IMG/VR virus record: IMGVR_UViG_3300030419_004471
Span: 1-64,000 of that record
Length of the DNA stretch: 64,000 bases
DNA from: a virus
Direction: 5' to 3' (one strand)
The notes under the pieces: generated by a model
The model's input: only the letters and a program-made list of their open reading frames with translations
Database searches by the model: none
What the model was told of the DNA's origin: nothing
In this document: positions 24,722-33,209 of the stretch, piece by piece
Position numbering within the stretch: the first letter of the stretch is position 1
Layout: every line of letters begins with the position of its first letter
Translations under genes and position numbers: made by a program

Positions 24722-24725
24722 AATT

Positions 24726-25589
24726 TTAAATTTTAATTATTCCTTTTGTTAATCTATTCCAATATTGATAATCCCAATGTTCGTTCTGAAACGGTACTTG
24801 TTGTTCCATTCCGAATGTAGGATTACTAATATCAATTCTACAATCAGATTCTCTGATTGCATTATACATCTTTTTGTATTCTTGCCAAAAAGTGTAATCT
24901 TCTTCTGTTTCTGAAACTTCTTTTAATCTTTCTAAAACAGTAGAATCCCATTTAAAGTGATGGACTTGTATAAACCCTTCACCTCTATTTGGAGGATATC
25001 TAAGAGGATGGGATGCTCCCTCTTCTCCCCAAACATCTTTGTCATCAATGATTGCATAATGTTGTCCAGATGATATTTTTATCTTTCCTTTCATTACACA
25101 AACTTTGTTTGGACAAGCACCACTAAGTGGATATCTAAAGAACCCAGCATATGGAAATAATTCCCATATATTAGAATCTTTTTTAATTACAGGAAATGTT
25201 CCATCATCTCCTATTCTATCTAAAAATCCACCTGTGATAAATTCCCAACCATTTTGTTCACACTCTTCAATCATTGTCTCAATTGGTTTTGGATAAACCT
25301 GAATCTCATCATCATCTGATACTATCCACCAATCGTTTGGTTTAGTCATCTTCACTTCATTATAAAGTTCAGTAACCTTCTCCCAATGAAACTTTGGTTC
25401 AGTAACAACTTTGTAAGGTGTTATACCTAATTCTTCTATTTGTTCCAATATACCATCATCTTCAGATTGTCTATAAACTACGATAAAAATATTATCTTTG
25501 TTTCTAACAATATTCTGATAGTATTCCAGCATATGTGGTAACATAGTGATATTGTGCCCTACTACTGTAACTAAGTTTAAGTTCTGCAT
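24726..25589 (-). CDS. Glycosyltransferase (GT2/GT92-like), about 287 aa
   Basis: I choose ATG 25589 (MQNLNLVTVVGHN). A longer frame to 25667 would overlap the methyltransferase gene by 91 bases, and its first 26 residues look unrelated. The product has an N-terminal beta strand then helix, as in GT-A enzymes, and an acidic WWIVSDDDEIQVYP near residue 93, the probable metal-binding DxD. Later FRYPLSGACPNKVCVMKG and a final HHFKW near 230 are typical of GT92-like or glycosyltransferase 2-like proteins, in which a late His helps hold the metal. Cytoplasmic. The acceptor is unknown. Confidence 0.75.
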   Translation of the reverse strand: MQNLNLVTVVGHNITMLPHMLEYYQNIVRNKDNIFIVVYRQSEDDGILEQIEELGITPYKVVTEPKFHWEKVTELYNEVKMTKPNDWWIVSDDDEIQVYPKPIETMIEECEQNGWEFITGGFLDRIGDDGTFPVIKKDSNIWELFPYAGFFRYPLSGACPNKVCVMKGKIKISSGQHYAIIDDKDVWGEEGASHPLRYPPNRGEGFIQVHHFKWDSTVLERLKEVSETEEDYTFWQEYKKMYNAIRESDCRIDISNPTFGMEQQVPFQNEHWDYQYWNRLTKGIIKI

Positions 25590-26356
25590 TTTTGTATCAA
25601 TGTTAGTCCAGTCGATGATGGTTTCTCTCTCATCGCTCCGTTGTTCCAAAAATTGAAAAGTTCCCATTCTTTGCTTTCGTTTAATTCTTTTATGAGTTTA
25701 TTAGGTCCATCAAATGGAGCATGATGTTTTTTATCTTTTACATCTTCAGTTACGATGAGTTCTTTCTCAAAAGATTCATCAGTATCGTGAATCGATATTA
25801 CACCATAATCCGATAGGATACTTGAATAAAGAGTAAAATCATTTTTAACATCATCATATGAGTGTCCTGCATCTATATGAAGATAATCTATCTTTATATC
25901 TTCCTTTACAAAGTAATTGTAAAATGCATTTTCTGTAGTATCTAGTATAACTCTACAGTCAAAGTTCTTTCGGAAAAATGAACGTTTGTCTGTCCAATCT
26001 GTATAACCTCCAACTCCGTTATCTGCATCTACTAAGATTGTTGTACCACAACCACCCCACTCCATTTGTTTTGAACCACTAAATATTTTTTGGTCATGCA
26101 AGTCTATTCTAGCTTGCGTCATTATACGAGGAATAAATCCTCCCCCACTACCCAAACATACACATACTTTTGCTCTCATATGTTGGATAATAGAATATAC
26201 TAACAAACCATCACCCAAATGTAAATCAGTTGCTCCGTGAGTCCATCTATATTTGACAGGAACAAATTCATTAAAGAGTTTACCATTTGAATCTCTTTTT
26301 TTGGTTTGATTATTTGTTAAATACTTTTGTGTTAATCCTAAATTCAATAAAGACAT
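25577..26356 (-). CDS. SAM-dependent methyltransferase (class I), 259 aa
   Basis: First gene of the glycan operon. SAM-binding landmarks: VCVCLGSGGGFIPRIM (about 68-83, motif I), a later TTILVDADNG, and DYLHIDAGHSYDDVKNDFTL (about 155-174), with GVISIHDTD after it. The last two are typical of the cephalosporin hydroxylase/methyltransferase_24 type. It probably methylates a sugar hydroxyl or amino group in the glycan made by this operon. Its end overlaps the next gene's ATG by 13 bases. The ATATTTATA motif stands 24 bases before its ATG, making this the likely operon promoter. Confidence 0.8.
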   Translation of the reverse strand: MSLLNLGLTQKYLTNNQTKKRDSNGKLFNEFVPVKYRWTHGATDLHLGDGLLVYSIIQHMRAKVCVCLGSGGGFIPRIMTQARIDLHDQKIFSGSKQMEWGGCGTTILVDADNGVGGYTDWTDKRSFFRKNFDCRVILDTTENAFYNYFVKEDIKIDYLHIDAGHSYDDVKNDFTLYSSILSDYGVISIHDTDESFEKELIVTEDVKDKKHHAPFDGPNKLIKELNESKEWELFNFWNNGAMREKPSSTGLTLIQKCRT

Positions 26357-26379
26357 TAATCTTAGATTATGGTGTTGTA

Positions 26380-26388
26380 TATAAATAT
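26380..26388 (-). promoter_or_regulatory. Putative promoter of the glycan operon
   Basis: ATATTTATA on the minus strand, 24 bases before the methyltransferase ATG, within the 60-base gap after the tail-fibre unit. No copy of the motif is found between here and 10595, so 18 genes over about 16 kb may depend on it. Confidence 0.55.
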
Positions 26389-26416
26389 ATGAATATTTAC
26401 AAAACGATAAAAAAAG

Positions 26417-27403
26417 TTAAAAAATATTGATGATTTTTTTCGCCCATCTTTTTTTGTTATTATATTTTTTCATCCAATGTTGTAAGTTTCCGAAATTATC
26501 TAAAATTTCATCAAAAGAATCTGAGGATATTGCTTTTACCATTTCATCGAATTCTTTTTTATTGGATGCTCTATATTTGTAATTTACATCTCCCCAATCA
26601 GAATGTATAATAGGTACTTTTCCATAATCAACGGCTTGGAATATTGAGTACCCAAATGGTTCATTGGTATGACAAGAATGTGATATAGTCCAATTCTTTT
26701 TCATAAACGAATCTAATATTTTTATATCCCATTGATAAAATCTAATCTTATCAAAATTATAATTACTATTTTCTACTATATTTCTCCAATCATATTGCGA
26801 ACTAAGTACACATCCTTGATGATTATCCAAATAGTGTACATTTTTACGAGATTCTATTCGAGAAGTAAATCCAATTTTATTATTTTGTAAATTTTTTAGA
26901 AATATATTGTGTTTAAATTCATAAAAGTTAGGAATTGTTATGGTATTGGAAGGATAATCTTTAAATAATTGTGAATCTGTTAATCCAACCCATACTCTTT
27001 TCTTACAATATCTCATTAAATCATTTACTGCTCCAGTTTCTACCTTTGTTTGAAATTGTCTTTTGGAATCTCCATACTTTAACATATCAGGAAGATATGC
27101 ATGAACGAAAATAGTATCCCATTTATTTCTATGTTTCCATAAATGGTCTCTATAATGATAATTGGAATGTAAGAAGTGTATTTTATCGCACCTATTAAGT
27201 AAACTTTCTGTAGTTGATGGACTTTCATCGTGAAAGTGAAAATTTGTTAATTCACTTTTAAATCCAACTGGTCGTTTTCCATCAACTAAAATATAATAAG
27301 AATCTTTTAATTTCGGTAGAACTAAATCAATAAAATGATTTACCCATATATCCGCACCACCTTGTATAATGTTTCCGAAACCGGTTGTTACTAATAAATT
27401 CAT
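26417..27403 (-). CDS. Putative GT-B glycosyltransferase, 328 aa
   Basis: The N-terminus MNLLVTTGFGNIIQGGADIW has a Gly-rich first loop as in GT4-family GT-B enzymes (a GG-x-(D/E) acceptor loop). Further on are WVGLTDSQLFKDYPSNTITIPNFYEF, NKIGFTSRIESRKNVHYLDN (about 195, the linker and donor-domain start) and SHSCHTNEPFGYSIFQAVDY (about 260). The latter matches the GT4 E-x-F-G-x-(S/T)-x-x-E-A element with Gln/Ala for the last acidic residue. The start overlaps the tail-fibre stop by 4 bases, so it may glycosylate the fibre, which is inference. Cytoplasmic. Confidence 0.75.
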   Translation of the reverse strand: MNLLVTTGFGNIIQGGADIWVNHFIDLVLPKLKDSYYILVDGKRPVGFKSELTNFHFHDESPSTTESLLNRCDKIHFLHSNYHYRDHLWKHRNKWDTIFVHAYLPDMLKYGDSKRQFQTKVETGAVNDLMRYCKKRVWVGLTDSQLFKDYPSNTITIPNFYEFKHNIFLKNLQNNKIGFTSRIESRKNVHYLDNHQGCVLSSQYDWRNIVENSNYNFDKIRFYQWDIKILDSFMKKNWTISHSCHTNEPFGYSIFQAVDYGKVPIIHSDWGDVNYKYRASNKKEFDEMVKAISSDSFDEILDNFGNLQHWMKKYNNKKRWAKKIINIF

Positions 27404-30400
27404 TCAGAACCGCTTATTTGATTTTCTAATTCTGTTACCTTTGTAGATAACTCTTGTATTGCTTTAATCATTGGTGCAATCATTTCATTATATCTTAATC
27501 CTAAGTGAGTATCTACCACTGTAAAGTTATTTATATTCCAACCCTGTGCCTCTATTTCTCTCTTATCACCAATAGCACTACCACTTTGATATATTACATT
27601 TTTAATGTATCCAGCAAAGTTATCTGTATGTACAGAGGATGATGCCAAAGATTCGGATACTTGTTGAGCGGTTAAACCATAATGAGTTCTACTACCCGTT
27701 ATAAAATTATATTTTATTGGGTTAAGGTTATTAATAAATTCTAAACCTAAATCAGAACCACTAATATTTTCTTTTTGATTTTTATCAGATGTTTGAATTG
27801 TTCCATTTGTTGCATAAACATCATCCCATCTTCTACCACTAGTACCTAAATCATCAGAATCATCAGTTGCTGGGAAAAAATAACTGGAGTTTGTTCCATA
27901 TCCTTGATTTGTAATAAAGGGACTTCCTACCTCTCTTATATTATCAAAAGAAGCTGATTGGAAATCTCCAAAGTTTGCCGTTAAATCAGCAGTATTACCG
28001 TCCACACCATCAATTTCAACTTTACCTCCTTTAACTTTTAAAAGGGTTGGTTGAGTTCCAAATCCTGTATCCAATCTTGAAACTTGAACATATGTATTTG
28101 AATCAGTTAAAAGTTGTAATCCCTTTGAAGTTAATTCAACAACATTTGATGGAATTACAATAGTTGCATCTGCCATTACAGAAGTACCACTATAAGCCGA
28201 ATATGCAAATTGGTCTGCTGTATAATTAAACGTTTGGTTTCCAGATGAATCTGTTGTTCTATTATAACCAGAATACACTCCTACTCTAGTTTCATATCTA
28301 AACTTATAAGTTCCTGCTTTAAGATATATTGATTTAGATAATTCAGCTGCATTACCACTATAGTTTGTAGTAGAAGCATTGGTAGTAGTTCCTGAATTGT
28401 AATCCCATGCTAAAGTACCACCTCCTATATCCACAGCCACATAATATGGTGAACTTGTGTAATCTCCTTTATGGTATACTGTTTTAAGAAGTACTCTAGT
28501 TTGAGTTCCTGCATTATCTCCTGTTATACCATCTGCAACAAAATATGTGTATAAATAAAACATAATTGGTTGTGAGTTATTTGACCAAGGATGTTGTTGT
28601 CCTACAAATGATGGATTATAGTTTGGATATGCAGTAGTACCAGCACTTATAGCAGCTGGTTCAGATAATGTTACTGTATGCGCTTGGCGTGCTTGTAATT
28701 CATAAGTACCATCTTGGTCTATTGTGTATGTAGATGTTGTATTTGTTTCGTTAATATATGGACCAAATTGACCACTAGCATTACTTCCAGAAGATGTTGG
28801 TAATGAACCCGATGCTGATAAACTAGCCATTGTATAATCTATACCTGAAATTGATAGATTTCCTCCAGTTGTACTTGACCACTCGGAGGCTGGTTTTAAT
28901 CTTAATTTTGTATCAAGAGTAGTAGAACCAGATTTAAATAACATTTCAGGAGTTGCAGGGTCTAATATTAAACTTGATGAAGCTGCTAATTGTGCACTTT
29001 GTAATGCACCACCCGAACCAGATTCTATTACATGCCACAATCCTACAATACCATCATCAACTGATATTGAACCAGAGATGGTTGCATCTTGAGCTGTCAT
29101 ATTACCATTCTCATCTACACTAAATTTTGGATTGTTTGCATCTGGAATATTAAGTGTACTACCAGCTATAGTTCCACCTTCTATAGATGAACCACTTACC
29201 CTACCGTGTACTAATAAAGAAGATGAACCTGCATTCCATCTTAAAAATCCATCAGTACCATTTAATTCAAAATCACCACTAGATGACATATATGTTTGCC
29301 ACGCCGATGCACTAAAGAATCCTAAATTACTTGCTCCTAAAAATAACCCATCACCATCTGAAGATGATGGTGTTATTGGTTTGTTAAGTTTACCCGAAGA
29401 ACCACTAATTGTAGGTACAGATGATGCTGTAAAATTATTAAGTGGTGTTAAATCAACATCTTCAGAACCATTGGTTAAAACAATAGCTCCTCCAATTTGT
29501 AATGTTTGTCCATCCCATCTAAGATAGTTAGAAGAATTACTACCAGTTAAGAAAAATTGGCCTGCGTTATCCATATAACTATTCCATTTAGATGCACTAT
29601 AAAATCCTAAATTAGTAGAACCTAAATATAATCCATTACTTGAGGGTGCTGGTGCTTTTGTAATAAGACCTGTTGATGGGTCTACTGAACCACTAGCCGA
29701 TGCCGATAAAGCCGCATTAGCTGCAAATGCCGAACCACTCAATACTGAATTATTTCCAGCGAGTGTAGCAGCTGCTGAACCACTTAATACCGCATTATCA
29801 TTTCCAGTTAAAGCTACTGAAGCTGATACTGAACCTGTAAGAGCTGCATTCAATACCCCTGTTTGTAATGAAGCTGTCTCAGCTTGTAATGATGCGGTCT
29901 CAGCCATTAATGATGAGGTAGCTAATTGTAATGATGCGGTCTCAGCTTGTAATGAAGCTGTCTCAGCCATTAATGATGAGGTAGCTAATCGTAAAGATGC
30001 AGTTTCTGCATTTAGTCGGGCTGTTGTACCTTCAAGCGATGCGGTAGATACCGATAATTGTGTTGTTTGGGTTTCCAACGATGCCGTAGCTGCTTCTAAT
30101 GATGCCGTAGCTACTGATAATTGTGTTGTTTGAGTGTCAACCGATGAACTAAATGTAGCTGGATTACCAAGACCTGTAATAGTTGAAATTGTCGATGTAC
30201 CAATTGAAGTCGTTGTAATATTTACAACTCCACCTGCATCTACACTTAATACATCACCAGCATCAGCTACACCCGATGCTGATACCAATACTGCTGTTTC
30301 TAAAATTCTTGATTGATTACCTTTTGTAAATGGTACACTTTGTTCTACTTTGATTGGAATGAAGTTATTATTAATATCATAAAACTCTACTCTAAAATCA

Positions 30401-31986
30401 AATTGTTCTGTTGGGTTTTTTCTTGGTATATCTACAATAGCTGTATATTCATCAGGTGAATACGAAGATTCTTCTGCATTCTTTAATGATAATCTATTAA
30501 AGTAAAATTGTCCTCCACCATTTGTTGTATTTGCTTCCGCTCTAATTTGTGTTTTACCAGTAATATCTGAAAAGAAGTTCTTTGTAGTTTTCTGAATATT
30601 ACCCAATCCATTAGAATTTCTATCATATGAACCACTAACTAAATCTAATGATTGTGTTGTAACAGTACAATTAGTGGTATTGTTGGATGAAGTTACAATT
30701 AAGAATCTTAAACTATCTCCAGCTACAGAAGCTCCTGAACCAGAGTATCTAGCGGAATATGAAAATTGATATTCTGAACCACTTACTACTTCAAACTCTC
30801 CAATAGTACCAGCTGATTCAACACTATGTGAACCACTAACCAATAAAGAGTTTATTAAATGTTCATTATGTATTTGTACACCTGATGATGTTGTATAATA
30901 AACATCTCCTACATCTGATACTATATTTTCTTTTCTTAGTTTACCATAATTAATTACTGTTCTATTGTCTACGGTAAAATCTCTTAGTAATTCTGTTGAA
31001 TCTAATTTGTTTTCTTGTACAACTTGGAAATCTCCTAAATCGTTTCTTGATTTTCTAAATATTTTTATTCTAGCTACATCACCAGTAAATGTGGCTAAGT
31101 TCTCTAATCGTATTTCTGCATATGATGCGACAACATTTGAACCAGTATTTACAGTTGCATCTTCAACCGATTCAAATTCCATTGAATAAGATGTTGCATT
31201 AAATTCATTTACTATATTGTTTACTAAATAAGGCCTTTTAACTAACATTTCATCTTCATTTAGTACTTCTAATACGGAAGATGAATATCCTATACTATCA
31301 ACAATCAACGTTGTGTTTTCATCCATTGATTGTGTAAACTTATTTCCTTCTTGTAGTTTAATTAAATATGAAGATGGTGCAGTCCAATTACTAAAATCAG
31401 AACCAGTATCAGGAGTATTTGCAATACCAATAACTGAACCTGATTTATTTAAAGTCATATTAGATTTAATCAATAAAGATTTTTCTATTTCTGTAACAGA
31501 AAATGTTGGTCTTTTAAAAAATCTAACTTGTGTGGAATTTGGTATCTTTGGATTTACTTTGAAGTTTTGTGTCCAACGAATGTTAGGCCTACCTCTGTAT
31601 TCATTAGGTACTTTCTTAACCTGTCCTTTATCATCTAAACAAGTTTCTAATTCACCTACAATTGAAATACTACCAACACCAATTGGAGTATCATCATATA
31701 TATGTACAGATAGTACTGTGGAATTACCATCTCTAAAAGTTTTTCCATATTTTTTTCCTGGCTCTACATAAATTGTATTTCCTTGAACATCTAATATTTC
31801 AAATAATACCTTAGAACCTTTTTTTAAAAAAGTACTTCCTTCAAATAAAAAGGCATTTTTTCCTCCAGTAAAAGTTTTTGGAAATTCTGTTATATTGAAA
31901 TAAGGTGAGTCTGGATTTTTATCTTCTATAAAAACATCCAGATTTTTCAGACCTAATTTGGGTGAATATTTTTTTACTATTGCCAT
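27400..31986 (-). CDS. Tail fibre with S74-type intramolecular chaperone, 1528 aa
   Basis: The long beta-rich protein has an N-terminal block (FKTFTGG-like and Ser/Gly-rich domains to about 610). Residues about 619-705 are a repetitive coiled-coil stem of 21-residue repeats (for example LATSSLMAETASLQAETASL). Two similar modules follow, each with LYLGSTNLGFYSASKW or LFLGASNLGFFSASAW. A variable part to about 1390 precedes the C-terminal chaperone: GTSGRRWDDVYATNGTIQT, then SDKNQKENI, then LNPIKYNF and HYGLTAQQV. This is the usual peptidase S74 layout, where the Ser before Asp is the expected self-cleavage residue. It is probably the host-recognition fibre. Start: ATG 31986, only 4 bases from the promoter-like motif. 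Confidence 0.85.
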   Translation of the reverse strand: MAIVKKYSPKLGLKNLDVFIEDKNPDSPYFNITEFPKTFTGGKNAFLFEGSTFLKKGSKVLFEILDVQGNTIYVEPGKKYGKTFRDGNSTVLSVHIYDDTPIGVGSISIVGELETCLDDKGQVKKVPNEYRGRPNIRWTQNFKVNPKIPNSTQVRFFKRPTFSVTEIEKSLLIKSNMTLNKSGSVIGIANTPDTGSDFSNWTAPSSYLIKLQEGNKFTQSMDENTTLIVDSIGYSSSVLEVLNEDEMLVKRPYLVNNIVNEFNATSYSMEFESVEDATVNTGSNVVASYAEIRLENLATFTGDVARIKIFRKSRNDLGDFQVVQENKLDSTELLRDFTVDNRTVINYGKLRKENIVSDVGDVYYTTSSGVQIHNEHLINSLLVSGSHSVESAGTIGEFEVVSGSEYQFSYSARYSGSGASVAGDSLRFLIVTSSNNTTNCTVTTQSLDLVSGSYDRNSNGLGNIQKTTKNFFSDITGKTQIRAEANTTNGGGQFYFNRLSLKNAEESSYSPDEYTAIVDIPRKNPTEQFDFRVEFYDINNNFIPIKVEQSVPFTKGNQSRILETAVLVSASGVADAGDVLSVDAGGVVNITTTSIGTSTISTITGLGNPATFSSSVDTQTTQLSVATASLEAATASLETQTTQLSVSTASLEGTTARLNAETASLRLATSSLMAETASLQAETASLQLATSSLMAETASLQAETASLQTGVLNAALTGSVSASVALTGNDNAVLSGSAAATLAGNNSVLSGSAFAANAALSASASGSVDPSTGLITKAPAPSSNGLYLGSTNLGFYSASKWNSYMDNAGQFFLTGSNSSNYLRWDGQTLQIGGAIVLTNGSEDVDLTPLNNFTASSVPTISGSSGKLNKPITPSSSDGDGLFLGASNLGFFSASAWQTYMSSSGDFELNGTDGFLRWNAGSSSLLVHGRVSGSSIEGGTIAGSTLNIPDANNPKFSVDENGNMTAQDATISGSISVDDGIVGLWHVIESGSGGALQSAQLAASSSLILDPATPEMLFKSGSTTLDTKLRLKPASEWSSTTGGNLSISGIDYTMASLSASGSLPTSSGSNASGQFGPYINETNTTSTYTIDQDGTYELQARQAHTVTLSEPAAISAGTTAYPNYNPSFVGQQHPWSNNSQPIMFYLYTYFVADGITGDNAGTQTRVLLKTVYHKGDYTSSPYYVAVDIGGGTLAWDYNSGTTTNASTTNYSGNAAELSKSIYLKAGTYKFRYETRVGVYSGYNRTTDSSGNQTFNYTADQFAYSAYSGTSVMADATIVIPSNVVELTSKGLQLLTDSNTYVQVSRLDTGFGTQPTLLKVKGGKVEIDGVDGNTADLTANFGDFQSASFDNIREVGSPFITNQGYGTNSSYFFPATDDSDDLGTSGRRWDDVYATNGTIQTSDKNQKENISGSDLGLEFINNLNPIKYNFITGSRTHYGLTAQQVSESLASSSVHTDNFAGYIKNVIYQSGSAIGDKREIEAQGWNINNFTVVDTHLGLRYNEMIAPMIKAIQELSTKVTELENQISGSE
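29860..30130 (-). repeat. Tandem repeats in the tail-fibre stem
   Basis: A 63-base unit, encoding 21 residues, occurs in near-perfect tandem: a 26-base identical block starts at 29901 and again at 29964. Further degenerate copies with ASLEA/ASLET/SLEGT variants extend to about 30130. It encodes the coiled-coil segment of the fibre. Copy-number change here could alter stem length. Confidence 0.85.
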
Positions 31987-31989
31987 ACA

Positions 31990-31998
31990 TATAAATAT
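31990..31998 (-). promoter_or_regulatory. Putative promoter motif beside the tail-fibre ATG
   Basis: ATATTTATA on the minus strand lies only 4 bases from the annotated ATG. If it is a -10-type element, the mRNA would be leaderless or start just inside the gene, or the true start is further downstream. Another explanation is that the motif is not a promoter here. Confidence 0.4.
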
Positions 31999-32013
31999 GT
32001 AAAAGTAGAATTG

Positions 32014-32835
32014 TTATGAAATAACTGCCCTACCTTTCATATCTAACCAATCTTTGTTACTCCTAACCTCTTCATTTGTTTTTCTTGCAGCCCATAAAAC
32101 ATTGTTTACGGCTCTAAGGTTAATAGCAACATCTATTATAGCTGATAAATCTTTTGGGAAACAATGTCCACCGAATCCAAAATCACCATCTGGTCCCGGT
32201 ACATTCCAATGTGATTTTCCTAATCGTTCATCATCTAATGCGTATTCAATAACTTTATCATAATCTGCCCCAGATTCCTTACATATCTGATACATTTCGT
32301 TAGCAAACGATACTTTTACAGATAAAAATGCATTTGTTAAGTATTTTACTAACTCTGCGGTGGTTGAATCTGTTTTAATTATTTTTGCAGTTGGAAATAC
32401 TTTTGAAAATATTGTTTTTAATTCTGTTGTTGCTGGTATTGGTCCTCCCAATATAATTCTTTTTTGATTTGAGTAATCACTTACTGCGTTTCTTTCTGTT
32501 AGAAACTCTGGATTAAAAACAATTTGTATATTTTCAAATTGAGTTTGCCATCTTGCTACTGTATTTGGTGGTACAGTCGATTTAATAACTACAATTCTAT
32601 TTGTTCCGATTGTATTTAATAATTCTAATTCTTTTTCTACAATATTCGTATGACAACTCCCATCAGCATTCATCGGAGTTGGTAAACATAAAAATACAAC
32701 TTCTTGTCGTTGTACTATTCTCTTTTTAGAGTTACTTAAATTTTTATCTTTATCGTATGTTAGTACTCTAAAAAAATCTCTAAATTTTTCGTGGACTGCG
32801 TTACCAACAAATCCTTGTCCTATAATTCCTATCAT
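32014..32835 (-). CDS. UDP-glucose/GDP-mannose 6-dehydrogenase-like, short form
   Basis: Residues 1-180 form the NAD domain: IGIIGQGFVGNAV at the start, VVFLCLPTPMNADGSCHTNI, VVIKSTVPPNTVARW and FNPEFLTERNAVSDY. The central domain has SVKVSFANEMYQICKESGAD, and the catalytic Cys lies in GPDGDFGFGGHCFPKDL. The protein is 273 residues, whereas cellular enzymes are about 400-450, so the C-terminal nucleotide-binding domain is absent. It ends about 50 residues after the Cys (KTNEEVRSNKDWLDMKG). This could be a compact phage version or one that needs a partner. Product would be a uronic acid nucleotide sugar. It overlaps the next gene by 4 bases. Confidence 0.85.
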   Translation of the reverse strand: MIGIIGQGFVGNAVHEKFRDFFRVLTYDKDKNLSNSKKRIVQRQEVVFLCLPTPMNADGSCHTNIVEKELELLNTIGTNRIVVIKSTVPPNTVARWQTQFENIQIVFNPEFLTERNAVSDYSNQKRIILGGPIPATTELKTIFSKVFPTAKIIKTDSTTAELVKYLTNAFLSVKVSFANEMYQICKESGADYDKVIEYALDDERLGKSHWNVPGPDGDFGFGGHCFPKDLSAIIDVAINLRAVNNVLWAARKTNEEVRSNKDWLDMKGRAVIS

Positions 32836-33209
32836 TTTATAATTCTATTTATCCAGTTATATCTTTTTCTCATTTTTAAATACATTAAATCTTTATCATT
32901 ATCATAAGCTTCTCTTTCAAATGAAATATTGTAATATGCTTTTGCTCCATAAAAAGGTAATTTTAATATCCACTCCAAAACATATAAAATATAAAATGGA
33001 ATTACTCCTAATTCTAATGCTTGTTGAAAATGAATTGTTTCGTGATTTATAGTTTCAATACCTCTTTGTTTCCAAAAATCATTACCATCTCTATATTTTT
33101 CTCTTAAAATAATAAATGGAAAAAGAGATATTCCGCCTATCCTCATAAACAAGCCTATAGTATCTAAAAACTTATCGTTGTATTTTATAAATGGTTTCCA
33201 ATTTTTCAT
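32832..33209 (-). CDS. Small membrane protein with HExxH motif, 125 aa
   Basis: The sequence has GIETINHETIHFQQALELGV (about 49-68), which contains HETIH, the zinc-binding HExxH of metallopeptidases. FEREAYDNDKDLM near 99 supplies a Glu in a position typical of a third ligand. Hydrophobic stretches (IGLFMRIGGISLFPFIILRE; VIPFYILYVLEWILKLPF) indicate membrane association. I recall small proteins of this layout in bacteria and phages as hypotheticals. A peptidase function is plausible but rests on the motif. It sits between RmlB-like and UDP-sugar dehydrogenase genes with 4-base overlaps. Confidence 0.65.
   Translation of the reverse strand: MKNWKPFIKYNDKFLDTIGLFMRIGGISLFPFIILREKYRDGNDFWKQRGIETINHETIHFQQALELGVIPFYILYVLEWILKLPFYGAKAYYNISFEREAYDNDKDLMYLKMRKRYNWINRIIK

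Noticed and set aside
29860-30130. CRISPR-like repeat array
   Set aside because: The repeats are in frame within a tail-fibre gene, have no spacers, and encode a regular coiled coil.
27400-31986. Diversity-generating retroelement acting on the fibre
   Set aside because: No reverse transcriptase gene and no template repeat were seen in the window.
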